A stretch of 64,000 bases of DNA from Plicaturopsis crispa FD-325 SS-3 (Eukaryota > Basidiomycota > Agaricomycetes > Amylocorticiales > Amylocorticiaceae): positions 80,543-144,542 of the forward strand of contig KN832566.1 of NCBI GenBank assembly GCA_000827205.1, read 5' to 3'. Position 1 is the first letter of the stretch; each line of letters opens with the position of its first letter. Of this stretch, positions 1-11,418 are shown one piece after another. A program made the position numbers and the translations under genes. A model generated the notes under the pieces. That model searched no databases, had not been told where the DNA came from, and was given only the letters and a program-made list of their open reading frames with translations.

Positions 1-2
1 CC

Positions 3-1594
3 TCGCTCGCCGTGAGCCGTATCGAGAATCTGACCCAAAGCCTCATCCGCCAAGCCCTCTTGTCGCCCTCACGACTCGCCCTCACCGACCCGCCCGGCCA
101 CATCGACCGCTCCCAGTCGCAAGCCCAGCCCCGCACCCACAAGCCCGAGAAAGCGCTCCCCAGCAACCCTCCAAGTAGCAGTACCCACAGCACCCCGATC
201 CGCCGCGCCGCATCCGAGCAGCAACAGCCCCGTACCGAGTCCCCCGCGACGCCCTCCAAGACGGGCATGTTCTCTAACTTCCTGCGGCGCAAGAAGACTC
301 TGCCCGACACCCCTCCTCCCATAAGCACCGCTCCCCCTCCCGCTTCCGCGCCTGCTCGTGTCGAAGCGCCGCCGCCGACCCCGCCGAAGGACAAGACCAG
401 CTTTACCCGCGCGCGCGGTGCCTCTACGGCAGAGGCACCTGTGTACGCACCGCCGCAACACGACAACAATAGGTACCGTGCCCAAAGCCTCGCGGAGTTT
501 GGCGGTCGCCCGTCGGACGGGGAGGACTTTGTGGTCATCGCGCCCATGACCCTCCCCTCACAGCATGCGTCGTCGCACATCCGGTCGAAATGGGGGTCGG
601 AGAGTCCGGCACCGCTGGATCCACAGGAGAAGGCACGGCGGCGGCTAGAAGCGCAGCGACGCAGAGAGGAGGAGGAACGCGAGGCGGTGAGGGAAGAAGA
701 GGCTCGTCAGGCGAGGATCAAGAGGGAGAAGGCTGAGGTACTGCGACTGGAGCAGGAGGAGGAGAGGAAGCGGAGGGAGATATTGGAGGAGGAGCTGAGG
801 CACGCTGCTGCGGAGCGCAGGAGGAAGGAACGCGAGATCAAGGAGGCGGAGGAGAAGCGGATGCGGGAACTGCAGGAGAAGCGCCGGATCGACAAGGAGC
901 GCCGATTAGAGGAGGGGCGGCGCATGGAGCAGTGGCGGAGAGATCAGCAGCGCGTGGCAGAGGAGGCCGAGCGAAGGAAGGAGGCCCTTAGGAAGCAGGT
1001 GGAGGAGGATCGGAAGGCGCGTATAAAGGAGGTCGAAGCGAAGGTGAAGAAGACAAGGTGGGGTTCTGGCCCGGGTGTGGAGATGGCTGGGTGGGCCAGC
1101 GTGCAGACGGACGAGTCGTTGACATGGAGGAGACGCTACTTCAAGTTCAGCGGCTCGCAGTGCTTTTTCTACCGCAGCCCCCAGGTATGTGTGTCCATAC
1201 GGCTCCGCGTCACTGCCCTTCTGTGTTCGCGTTCGCTTCTGACTACCGTTTCACACCGCAGGATACTGCACAAGCCCTCGACACTCTTGAGCTCAAGCGC
1301 CGGGTGCGCGGCTTAAAGGAGTGGAACGAAGGGTACGAATACCTCGAGTCGATACCACATTCGTTTGCGATAGAATTCACGGACGGCCGCGGTCCGTGGG
1401 CAATGTTCTGCGATTCGGAGCAGGAGAAGGTACGTACTATCAATTCCGTTCCTGTTTGGGGCGCTTTGGATACCTTCTCTATGCGCTCGAGCATTGTCCA
1501 GAGTGTCGGCTCGTCCTTTTGTTCTCGGTGCTGACCCCTACTACCTCTTCAGATCGAGTTACTGGGGTATCTGCATCAAGCTGCCGGCTTATAG
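3..1594 (+). CDS. PH-domain protein with long coiled coil (5' partial)
   Basis: The reading frame is open from the left edge and its first in-frame initiator-like codon is a GTG at 12, so the real start lies outside the window. Exons read as 3-1184, 1262-1429 and 1553-1594, giving at least 463 residues. The first 200 residues are rich in Pro, Ser and Thr and look disordered. About residues 205-345 are an almost uninterrupted Glu/Arg/Lys heptad region, a long coiled coil. The last ~110 residues form a pleckstrin-homology domain: a Trp-rich start (TWRRRYFKF), a basic patch, and a closing helix (WAMFCDSEQEK, then IELLGYLHQAAGL). PH domains bind phosphoinositides or partner proteins, so a membrane-linked scaffold role is likely, but no specific orthologue is recognised. 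The PH domain is certain enough; the function is inference. Confidence 0.85.
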
Positions 1595-2206
1595 GAGACC
1601 ACTCTGGAGATACTTCGCCTGTGAAGGCTCATCTTGTCTGCTGTATATTTATATGTGTAGCACCGTCTCTACACTGCGTCGACGAGGAATGTTTCTGGCT
1701 TTTTTCATTATACCTACCTTACCTGTTGTGATCTGATTGATACCTTTGCCACCCTCATTACCCATTATCTGTAGTTATTCTTGTATCACATCCTAGCGAG
1801 GGAATTGGAGTCTTGTTCATCTTGGAATTGACGTTCAGCTATCCAATCTATCCTTCATGCATCGTGACTATACTTTCAGGACAACGCGTTTGCAAGAAAG
1901 CCCACGGGGAGGCGAAGCCATGGAGGAGGACTCAGCACTGGATGGAAATCGATCCACATGCGCGCACACAAATTGATGCCTGTCCAATGCTTCGAATCTC
2001 GTAGGCGTTGTTTGGTCTCAATGATTGAGGCAAACAAGCCACCCGCGGCCACCGACAATGCGTCGCGTCACGGTCAATGATTGAACGGTGAACGTTATAA
2101 ACAAGCCCTTATCTTCACCTTTGTACAATTCACAGTAGGATTATTCTAACTCCCTAACACTGTCCGGGAATGTAGAAATGTTACAATATTAACGTCCATG
2201 GATAAA
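1595..2206. other. Intergenic, no gene seen
   Basis: This stretch lies between the stop of the PH-domain gene and the stop of the convergent zinc-transporter gene. It should hold both 3' untranslated regions. Short open frames on both strands show no recognisable protein. Confidence 0.6.
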
Positions 2207-5200
2207 TCAGAGATACACCGGCCCTGTCTTCGCCTCCTCCACCTGTATCGTCAGCTCCTCCAGCCCCGATATCTTACTCCGCAACAGCGTATCTACACGC
2301 TCCACCACACGGTCTATGTTCGCGTATGTCACCCGCTTGCTCGAATGCGGGCCGGTGGGGTCATACGATGAGCGCGAGGGCGCTATTTGGATGTGAATGG
2401 AGCCGATAAGGCTGGACGCGTCTTTCGGCCAGAAGCGCGGCGCAGTGAAGGAAGACAGCCCCTCGACGTGGGGAAGCTGGATATGCGGCATGAGAATGGA
2501 ACGCATGGAACGAATGAAAACAGACTGACCTCCGATAGTGCCTTTTCAATACTGGTTTCGCGCTCCGCGACATCGAGACAGAGAACTTTTCCCGTGTCGA
2601 TGACCAGTGGAATAACGCTCGCTGCAATTAAAATGGCAATGAACAGTGAGGCGATAGGATCGAACCCTGTCCATCCATAGAACTGGATCAACAGCGTCGA
2701 GATAATCACCCCGACAGAGCCGAGCGTGTCCTTAATAAATCGTAAATACGGGTGCTAAAATCAAACGAGATATCGCTCACCGCCATGACGTGCAGAAAGA
2801 CGCCGCGCATGTTATGACTGTGCCCTTCGTGGCCATGCTCGTGCGCAGCATGGTCGTGGAGATTCGGTGCATGAAGGTTTGGCGCATGGCTCGACGTATG
2901 ATGAGCCTCGTAGTGGTCGTCGTGCCCAAAACGGTAGCTTGGCGTTATGGGCGACATTGTTTCGGCAATGTGGGGTGCGAGCAGCCGGGAGGGCGTGGCA
3001 AGGGGAGGGTGGTCATCGTGGTGGTCATGGCTATGACCATGATGGGACCCGTCGGGGGCGTGAATTAGGAGAGACGGGCCACGGAAATGTCGCTTGGGGC
3101 CCTTGTCAGGAGAGCCGGGGTCATGCGCTGCCCCGTCGTGGTTGTGTGAATGTGAGTGTAGAGGCTCTGGGGCATGGTGTATATGCGGGTCATCGTGTCC
3201 ACCATGAGAGTGGCCATGATCCTCATGCGAATGGCCGTGGTCATCATGCGAATGGCCGTGGTCATCATGTGAGTGGCCATGGTCATCATGCGAGTGCGAA
3301 TGAGAGGATGGATCAGGCTGTGAGTGAGAGTGCAAGTGCGATTCGTCATGAGAGTGCGAGTGTGAGTGGTGTTGAGGGATAGGATGTTGGTGCTCGGGCT
3401 CTGAATGGGAATGAGAGTGGTTGTGGTCTTCGTGATGCACATGTGAATGCTCAGAGTGATCTGAGTGTGGACTGTGCGTCTCCGTATGCGAATGCCCATG
3501 GGAGTGCGAATGTCCACCCTGTGCAATACTCGTTGGTCAAAGAAATATATGAATACCAAAGCAACTCACATGATGGTGACCACCCATAGCAAACATTCCG
3601 AAAAGGTTAACGGCTAGGCCTAATGAGCTCACTAGGAGGAGTTGGTTCGTGTTCATTTCCGGTGGTTCCATCCTGGTGAATCGGGCGTCAGTAAGGAATC
3701 TATCAAGCACTCGGTAAAAACCAACTTACAGGCGTTGAATGGCTTCAAACACGATGAAAATAGATATTAATATAAGGAAAATTCCGTTGGCAAAACCTGA
3801 TAATGTCTCGATACGGCCATATCTAGAGGATATCAGTTTCCGATGGTCAAACAACGATGAGAAAATCGTACCCATAGGTAAAGCGCTCATTTGGTGGCCA
3901 TGTCGCCATTACAGACGCGAACAGCCCCACACCGATAGCCATACAATCGAAAGCCATGTGGATAGCTTGCCCAATATGTCAGAACTCATGGCTCACCGAT
4001 GTGCAGAGAAACGGCCAAACGCACCATCCGAAATCAAGCCCAAGCTGTTCGTCCAAACCCCATAGAGCATCTGCACGAGCATATAGCACATGTTGAGCAT
4101 CAGGAAGTAGAATATCTTCCTCGACTCGGGGTTTGAGAGGATCGTCTTCATGTATGAGCGAATCAACCGTGACGTCGGTGTTCGGGGGGTCGCACCCAAA
4201 GTTGTCACATCCTGCGGATACATGCCTATTCAACATCATGAGCGTCTCCGGCTGCACGAAAAGAACGTCCGTCGGAGCCTACCGTAATATAGCAACGCCC
4301 CGACCGCGATGTCGGTCCAAGTGAAGGAGTCCGTGAAAAAGAAATAACCGACAAGCCCCCCAAGAACAAGCGCCGACGGGTAAGAGAGTATGAAATACTG
4401 ATTCCCAAAGTGTAGATTGCTGAGAGACCGAGTCGTCTTCGGCACGCGATAGAGTAGTGCGTATGCGAGGAATGGCAAAGCCGCCAAAGACTGAAGCGGG
4501 AGGGCTGGCGTCGGGGGCCAGTTGAGCTGTATTTATGAAATTAAATAACGGGAAAATATTCGTACAGCTCCACTTACGGCCATTTTCCGGATTGTGTAAA
4601 GCGGAATGCCTATGAGGGACGCGCCCAAAGTGGTAGCAGCAACGGTAAATGTTTGACCTAGGGTAGTGGAAAGAACGCCCTGAGTGTGGTCTAAGGCTGT
4701 AGACGATATTCCGTGGAATATGAGCATGGTGTGGCTAAGAAGCACCTCCCATAGCGGGCCCGAGGAGTAATGCAGCGAGGACCCAAATGACAGCAGAAAG
4801 GCGCCGCCCACAAGGAGCGGTTTCTGAACCTATTACGCTGTGAGTACGCATGATACTTGAGACAGCCATGCACATTACCGATGTGGGCTCCATGACCGCC
4901 GAGAACCATAGAGTTGAGAAATGAGTGAAAAGGACGACGCTATGAGGGGTTATTCAATGGGTTTCTCTGTTGAAGGGGCTGGCGAATCTTCGCACCGAGT
5001 GGTGGATAAGCGAAACAGGGCCGTAAAGAGACTAGACATCTGAACGAATAACAACAGCGATGCTAGCGCCAATGCCGACCACTTAAAACGACGCATATTA
5101 GTCAATTACCGGAATGCAACAACGCCATTGACACACCTCTATGTTCTTCCTCTTGGCTAGCTGTCCTGTCATTCCCTCCCATACAAGAACCACCAGTCCC

Positions 5201-5637
5201 CCGACGGCCAAGACACGCAGCACGGTCCAAAAGATGCCGACATTAAGATGGAGTAGCCAGTCCTTTCCAGCATGAAGAGCCGCGACGAGAACTAGGTTAG
5301 ACAGAAAGATCTGGGGCAGTAAAGCACTGGGTATGCTACGGAACGTCGCGTCAATATTGTTATATGACAGTTTACAGCGCCGGTGCGAGCGGTACGCACG
5401 ATTTTGACAGCACTTTGGCCGGTGCCAAACTTATCTTGCTCCGAGTCCTGGCATCTGGGGCATCCATCCTCCAAAGGACAGGCTGAAGAAATAACAAGGA
5501 GGGAAAAGAGCTAGAGCAAGCAATGCAAAGTTGAATCCGACGACGACAGCGAAATGGACGCCTTCACCTGACCTCGGTGCCAATAAACTTGCTGCTACCA
5601 ATAATTTAAGTACTGTACCGAGCCTGTGCAGATGCAA
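2207..5637 (-). CDS. MSC2: Zinc transporter of the CDF family, Msc2/ZnT5-like
   Basis: This is a cation-diffusion-facilitator that exchanges zinc for protons. The yeast relative Msc2 loads zinc into the ER and early secretory pathway. The N-terminal half holds many hydrophobic segments (about 5.6 down to 4.2 kb), the extended membrane region typical of Msc2/ZnT5. The CDF core follows: a first zinc-site motif H-x3-D (HMAFD, near 3.95 kb), and a second, HVMA-D, split by an intron between Ala and Asp near 2.75 kb. Between them sits a very His-rich cytosolic loop of over 200 residues (about 2.78-3.55 kb). The C-terminal domain ends at the stop at 2207. About ten introns interrupt it. The 5' end is uncertain: the first exon is open to 5637 without an ATG. 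ATGs at 5711 or 5717 joined through a very short intron (about 35 bases) would fit. Confidence 0.85.
3211..3294 (-). repeat. 21-base tandem repeat coding HDDHGHS
   Basis: Four head-to-tail 21-base units encode the heptapeptide His-Asp-Asp-His-Gly-His-Ser, with slight drift, inside the His-rich loop of the zinc transporter. The period is a multiple of three, so copy-number change would keep the frame and simply alter the number of zinc-binding His residues. Confidence 0.85.
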
Positions 5638-5817
5638 GCTCTCCTTCCTGGCTCACACCGAGGGTAATCAAATGGACCAAATGGAGTGCAGGATATACAG
5701 ATGAGCAACATCGACATCGAACCAAGCAAAAGGCAAAGCAGCAGAAAGCCCCAGAGATCTAGATACAGATAGATTAACGACCGGTCAAATTATGTACCCC
5801 TTCAAATCACCAATAGT

Positions 5818-8800
5818 CTACGCATTATACTGTGAAGCGAGGCTATACCATGCCGCGCTCAGATCCGGCACCGCGGGCGCAGCCATACCGTCTCCTTGAC
5901 CTTGGTATTGGTAGCCCTGGGATTGACCATAGGTCTCGAACCCAGCACCATAATAATATTGTCCCGATGAATCCATGGGTGGTATCGACGGCATAGAGGA
6001 GCCGGGGTATAATGGAACCTGACTCGCGTCGGGGTATTCTGGCATGACATGCGCTGCCGGATTCTGAGGGTACGAGGGAGGATAATTGAAAGTCTGGACG
6101 TGGCCATAGTCGTGCCAGGCTGTCAGAGAGGGATCGGGCTCATATTGACCGGGCATCTGAGTGGATGGCATGTGGGTGGGTATTGAGTTATGTATCGGAG
6201 GCGGAGGCGGCGAGTGCACGACGCTTGGCGAATGGTGGCTAGGCGGACTTAATCCAGTGTTCGGTGGTGAGGACGCGGGGGATGACGACGACTTGCGGGA
6301 CACCAGGCGCGCTGATCCTCCGAGGGCCGAAAACTCATCGGATTCGCTCTTGACACGCGACACGCTGGAAGACGTTAAGCGAGGCACTGGCTGTTGGCTC
6401 TCGCGGGCCCGGTCTTTGAGTCTCTGGAGAATGGGCTACAACGAATTATGAGAACCTTTGATAAGCGACGCAGAGAGCCCGCTCACCAGTATCTTTGCGG
6501 CATTAGGGTTCTCAGAGACCCTATTAAACAAGTTGTATGCAGAATCCAAATGTGATAACGCGGACGGCGCGATTGTCATCCGGGATTTCGTTGCAATTGA
6601 GCCAAGCACGATCTAGAAATCATTAACCCGTGTGTAGTCATATCAAGGGCAAATGCTTACCGCGCACGAGAAAACATGCGTGAAAAGGAACCACATGCGT
6701 TCAGTAAGTATTGGATATTGCGAATGCATGCTTTCAACGAGCCCAACACTAAAGAACAGTGAGCTATTGTAAAGGTGGAAAATCAAACCGGGGTACGTAC
6801 TATGAGCACGCTGTGGTGTATGCCGCTAGAACCGATTGAGCGTATTTATTGCCCAACGGATCCTCGGGATTCTCCTCGATCGCCCTTGCAAAAAATCCGC
6901 GATGCATGTAGAATATCGCTGCCCATGAATCAGCACACGTACGGTTGGTACTATGTTTACACGCAAACTTACTGATTTCCCGCATCGCCCAGGCAACATA
7001 TCGCTGCATAACGAGTTCTATTGGCGGCTGCTCTACCTGGGCATCAATGCCGACCTTGCTCCCACCAAAACCAGGAACCTGCAAGGAGGGCGGAATGTAA
7101 AATTCCTTTGTCTTCTTGTCGAGTTCAATGATCGTTTTATAAGGTAGTGGGCGTGCACCAAAGGCGCGGTCGTGTACTTCACTTTGACAAAGGGAGGCGA
7201 ATCGGTGTTTCCAGGCGAAATCTGTTCATGGCAATTGAGACGGTGAAAATAGGTCAACAGGAAGGACACGCACAGCTCATCTCGACTTCACCGCTCTCCT
7301 TTTTGACGGTGTCATATGCCATGGGTACGTCAACATGCATCATGCTGAACGACGGCGGCCTTCCGAATGTGAGGCTCTACAAAAGGTGCAACGATGAGGA
7401 GTCCGTTAATACGGCAGAGCATGGACGTGATTTACCTGCCACGAATCGTACGAGTATAGCTCCCAAAACACATGTCTGCGTCGCTGGGTTTCCTCGTCGT
7501 CGACTTTCCATCGTCCACTATCGCGGTCTGTAGGCATCGCATGTCAGCTTCCCCAAAGTTGTAGCGCGTAAGTGTGACTAACGGAGACCGATCTATGGAC
7601 AAGCGTCAGATCATTTCCCACTGAAAAATACGCCTGGTTTGACTCACACTCTGAGCAATCTTTACAGCGATCCCCATTATCACCCATCGCGGGCTATTGA
7701 TGTCCGCCAAGAACATAAAATGGCAAGTCAATACCTACGTCGACATGGCCGTATGTAGTTCAGTTCCTATCTCATGCGCAAAAATGAAAAAAGCGCTCAC
7801 GAGTGCTTGTATAGCGGTTATACTCTGCTCCTCCAGCACCGAGTCAAGCGACAAGGCGGCACGACCAAGCTGGTAGTACTGCATTGCCTCTTCTGAACGA
7901 GGCGGACTGTCATAATCGACCAGCGTCCCGGTTGCGAGGACCATATAGAGGACGGCAATCGTATGTGAGTCGACGGACTCCAGAGTAGGCGAAGCATCCT
8001 CGTTATAGATGCGATAGAGTATTCGCTGCTCGAACTCCGCCTCTGGTATTGGCATGTGTCTACCCCACAGGGCAAAGAGTTTGGTGATGCACGAATATAG
8101 GAGGGAGGAGGAATACTCACATAAATGCCGCTTGTCGATAATATATTTTGGCTTTGGCCTGGGCTACTGCGAAACTCGGGAGAAAGCCGAATACTGTTCC
8201 TCGCATGTCGTGGGCAGTCCTACTCGTGCTTGCGAACGGAAATGCGTGGCTTAGCCACGAGACATCATTTGCCACCGGAAAATCGGCGTCAGTGTTCTCG
8301 TCCTGCTCCTCTAGCGCCTCGTTCTGGAATATGTCATGAGTACGCCTTCAATGCTGCTGCCCAGTCACTGACCTGTAGTAAATACTGTGGGTAGTTAGTA
8401 AATTTCAACGTCAGAGAATACGAGGCGTGTCTCACCCATGAATTGGCAGTCGTCCCATAAAACGATGAACGGCCGCTTTCTGAAATAGATCTTGAATGAT
8501 TGAGTGAGAATGAAGTCACGGTTCCAAGGTGTCCCACACACTCACAAAGATCCTATGGCATCGGTGGCATCATCTGCCTCTGGTGCTGCTGGCTGTGGAG
8601 GGGGCGAAGCGCCTGTGCGCCCATCTCGCTCAAGTGGCCTCTTGATCTGTAATAATTCGTCGCTGAGAAGTGGGTGTCTGTCACGGGATAGCGACGACTG
8701 GGCTTGCGCCAGCCCGTCTTCCAGTTGCCTGACACGGTCGCATAGCTGAGCAATTTTCTCGTGGAGAACCTCTGTATTTGCGAGCACAAAACTTGGCAAA

Positions 8801-9342
8801 TCATGAGCAGCTAAACAGATGAAACGGCAAAACAGAAGCGACGTACCGGTTTCCTTTCCCTGTAGTGAGAGAACCTATTCGTTCAAAATCAAATCCCAAA
8901 ATCAAGGTGTCGGCTTGCTAGTGATTACCCACCCTCTGGGCATATTGCGGCGCAGCCCTACACCATAAGATGTCTGTTAATCAAATTAATCGCGCAAGAT
9001 ATAATGCAAGGGTCATGCCTTCTTCACACAATTGCTGGACAATCGGCGCGCAAGGTCACTCTGTGGCTCAAACTCTGCGTAACAAATGTGGACTCACCTA
9101 CAAGGAAAATTCCTAGAACATCTGTAGGGCGTTGATCAACTACATAGCCCAATTCCAAGCAGACTGGTATCGCGAACCTCAGCTTCAACCTACCAAAATG
9201 CCAAAATAAGCAGATGCGACGACCACGGAGTCAAGTAAGCCGACCTTCTGCACTCCGCGCACGATAGTGCTGTGTTTCTACGCTTGTTCCGAGCGGCAAG
9301 TGGCCCGGGATCCTCTTGATAGTCCAGCGACGACGAAAGCAT
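5818..9342 (-). CDS. Zn2Cys6 fungal transcription factor, copy 1
   Basis: This is a nuclear DNA-binding regulator. The start ATG at 9342 opens a short basic N-terminus and then the zinc cluster. The cluster has to be spliced from five exons: 9342-9245, 9189-9178, 9121-9098, 9034-9019 and 8957-8933. They join in frame to give all six cysteines with spacing C-x2-C-x6-C-x5-C-x2-C-x8-C. The fourth intron starts with GC rather than GT. A leucine-zipper-like coiled coil follows (LHEKIAQLCDRVRQLEDGL, about 8.75 kb), then the fungal-specific middle homology region (for example AVLYMVLATGTLVDYD, ALSLDSVLEEQSITAIQALV). A Ser/Pro/Tyr-rich tail ends at 5818. It is a clear paralogue of the gene at 13802-17279 on the same strand. 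Targets are unknown. Exons between the domains were not all resolved. Confidence 0.85.
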
Positions 9343-9824
9343 TCAAATTGGAAAGCGAACGAAAGAAAAAGTTGGTGCTCATGTACTGCTCAGGCGCTCA
9401 CAGGGACCACCTAATATTCACCTGGCGCGATGTAGCTAACATATGCCGACGCGGCACCGGTAGTTTCTGTAAATGCCGCCTAATTTTACGCAGATTTCCC
9501 CCCGATTTTTAATTTCCCCTTCTAAACGCAATTTTTTTTGCCCGATCGCGTTTTTCATTCTCTCTCTCGATCTTCAACATCGACGAGAAATCGTTCAACT
9601 TCGTCCTCATCGGTGAGTGTCCGCGTCTTGTTTCCCTTTTATGATGAGCCTTTTTAGATGACGAGTCTGAACCGTCTCAGTAAGGCTTCCTTACTGGGGC
9701 GCCCATGACGACTCCAATCAATATACCATTCATGCTTTTCTGAATTTTTCTCCTTCGACCGCGTCCATCTTGTTTCATCAAACCAGAACTGACAGAGCCC
9801 GTTATTTCTCACAGGTTCTTCTCC
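9343..9824. promoter_or_regulatory. Shared divergent promoter region
   Basis: About 480 bases separate the start of transcription factor copy 1 (minus) from the start of the Tsr4-like gene (plus). It must hold both promoters. The half nearer Tsr4 is pyrimidine-rich (about 9500-9600), which is common near fungal transcription starts. Confidence 0.55.
9613..9814 (+). other. Probable 5' UTR intron of the Tsr4-like gene
   Basis: A strong donor (GTGAGT at 9613) and a pyrimidine-rich acceptor (TTTCTCACAG ending at 9814) lie just before the start codon at 9825. This would remove about 200 bases, longer than the coding introns nearby. Confidence 0.5.
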
Positions 9825-11336
9825 ATGGGCTCGGTAACAAATGCGGAGGAGTGGTCAGATTCCGACGATGAGGTCGAGGCGGAGGTGGAAACTTCAGTGC
9901 TGCTGGGCGTGCCCGACGGTCACGTCGATGCTGCGGCAGATATCAGCGATGCCGCCGTGTCGCGCATCGGTGGCCATCCTGTACGCCCAGGTCTTGTCTG
10001 TGTATCGCGTGTTCTGTGTAGTTTGACTCAGCGTATAAAAGGCATTTCTCCCATCATCGGAGCCCTCCATAACAACTTCACAATGTAAGATATGCTCGTA
10101 CCCAATGGAGCTCTTAGTGCAGATGTGGTGTCCGTTCGAGGACAGCCCCATGGACAGGGCGCTGTACATCTGGGGATGCTCCCGCGGATCGTGTCAGAAG
10201 AAGGACGGAAGGTGAGTAAGTGCGCGCACTTGTGTGTCATATGTTGCTAATCATTTCAATCTGTTGCAGCGTGCGCGCGTGGCGCGGGCTCAGATACAAC
10301 GAGACATACGCCGCAAAGCTGGAGAAAAAATTAGCGCGAAGGAGAGCACATGAAGCTGCGAAGGCTAAAGCAATCGCGGCTGAGCAAGAAAAAGCTGCCG
10401 CCAAAAAATCAAATCCTTTTTCCGTGAGTTTTCCCATTTATTGTGTCCACAATGCCGACAAGATCTCACAACTCTCAGCAGATGCAAAACAACGCCGCAC
10501 CGAACCCATTCGGGATAGGTTCCCAGATCTTCGGTGGCGCCGCAGCGCCTTCAGCACCCCTACCACAAGATTCATTACAAGATGACGGTTCTGATGATGA
10601 TCAAACCGACTCGGAAAGCGACACCGACTCCTCCGAGGAATCATTGTTAACCGCGATGGCTGCTACCACGCTCTCCGAGTCGCCCTGGGCCGCAGCACCT
10701 GCCTATCCGGCCATGTACCTTTCGACATCGTCCGAATACATTCCTCCACCACCGAAGGCACCCAAAATATCCGCGGCTGCCCAGGTAGCAGACGTCGATG
10801 GCCCTGCCGGCGCCGAGCTCTATGAAAACTCGCTCGATGTGGACGAGGTCTTCGAACGCTTCATAAAGCGTGTGGGGTACGAGGGTGCGCAGTGCGTCCG
10901 ATATGAACTCAAAGGCACGCCGCTGCCCTTTGCCTCCGACAAACTCTTTCAGGAGCTTTTCCCCCTTCCCCCCGCGCCACCGCTGCCTGTCACAAAGCCG
11001 GCCTTCAAAGTCACCCCGCCGGCCAAACGCGCCTATACACCCCCGGTACGGCCCTGTCCGTACTGCGGTGCTGCGCGGGTATTCGAGTGCCAGATCATGC
11101 CGAACCTCATCAACGTCCTGAAAACGGAAGAAAACAATGTGCGGAAGAAATTAACGGATGACGAGCGGCGAAAACTCGTGGAGAGCGAGTTGAAAGGTGG
11201 GGTAGACCGAAATGGGATGGAGTGGGGGACCTGCATGATTTTTTCTTGCGAACGGGACTGTTGTATGACCGATGATGGTAAAGAGAGTAAGGAATGTTGG
11301 CGAGAGGAGGTTGTACTTATTCAGTGGGACGATTGA
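9825..11336 (+). CDS. TSR4: Tsr4 / PDCD2-family ribosome assembly chaperone
   Basis: Tsr4 in yeast and PDCD2 in animals are dedicated chaperones that bind nascent ribosomal protein uS5 (Rps2) and support 40S maturation. The start at 9825 gives an acidic N-terminus and the motif SRIGGHP. After an intron the expected AFLPSSEPS, a zinc-binding C-x2-C (CKIC), MELLVQMWCPF and the CSRGSCQKKDG segment follow. After the next intron comes VRAWRGLRYN and an Ala/Lys helix. The large last exon holds an acidic linker and the PDCD2 C-terminal domain: a CPYCG zinc motif, FECQIMPNLINVL, WGTCMIFSCERDC, ending EEVVLIQWDD. All family landmarks are present and length is normal. It is divergent from transcription factor copy 1. 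Its stop lies only 82 bases from the stop of the convergent siroheme gene. Confidence 0.93.
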
Positions 11337-11418
11337 TGTATGTTGCCTCTGTACGGAAGTGTATCCTTGACACCTATACTATGCATAACATGTACTTACT
11401 TAGCTGCTCGATCGATGA

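Noticed and set aside
2650-2690. GGATCGAACCC resembling a tRNA T-arm
   Set aside because: It codes GFDPIAS in the zinc transporter and no cloverleaf surrounds it. No tRNA gene was found elsewhere either.
5638-5717. ATGs at 5711 or 5717 as the certain start of the zinc transporter
   Set aside because: They need an intron of only about 35 bases, shorter than others here, so the feature was left ending at the open frame limit.
8900-9260. Transcription factor copy 1 as a pseudogene with a broken zinc cluster
   Set aside because: The missing cysteines reappear when microexons with good splice signals are joined; all six are present in frame.
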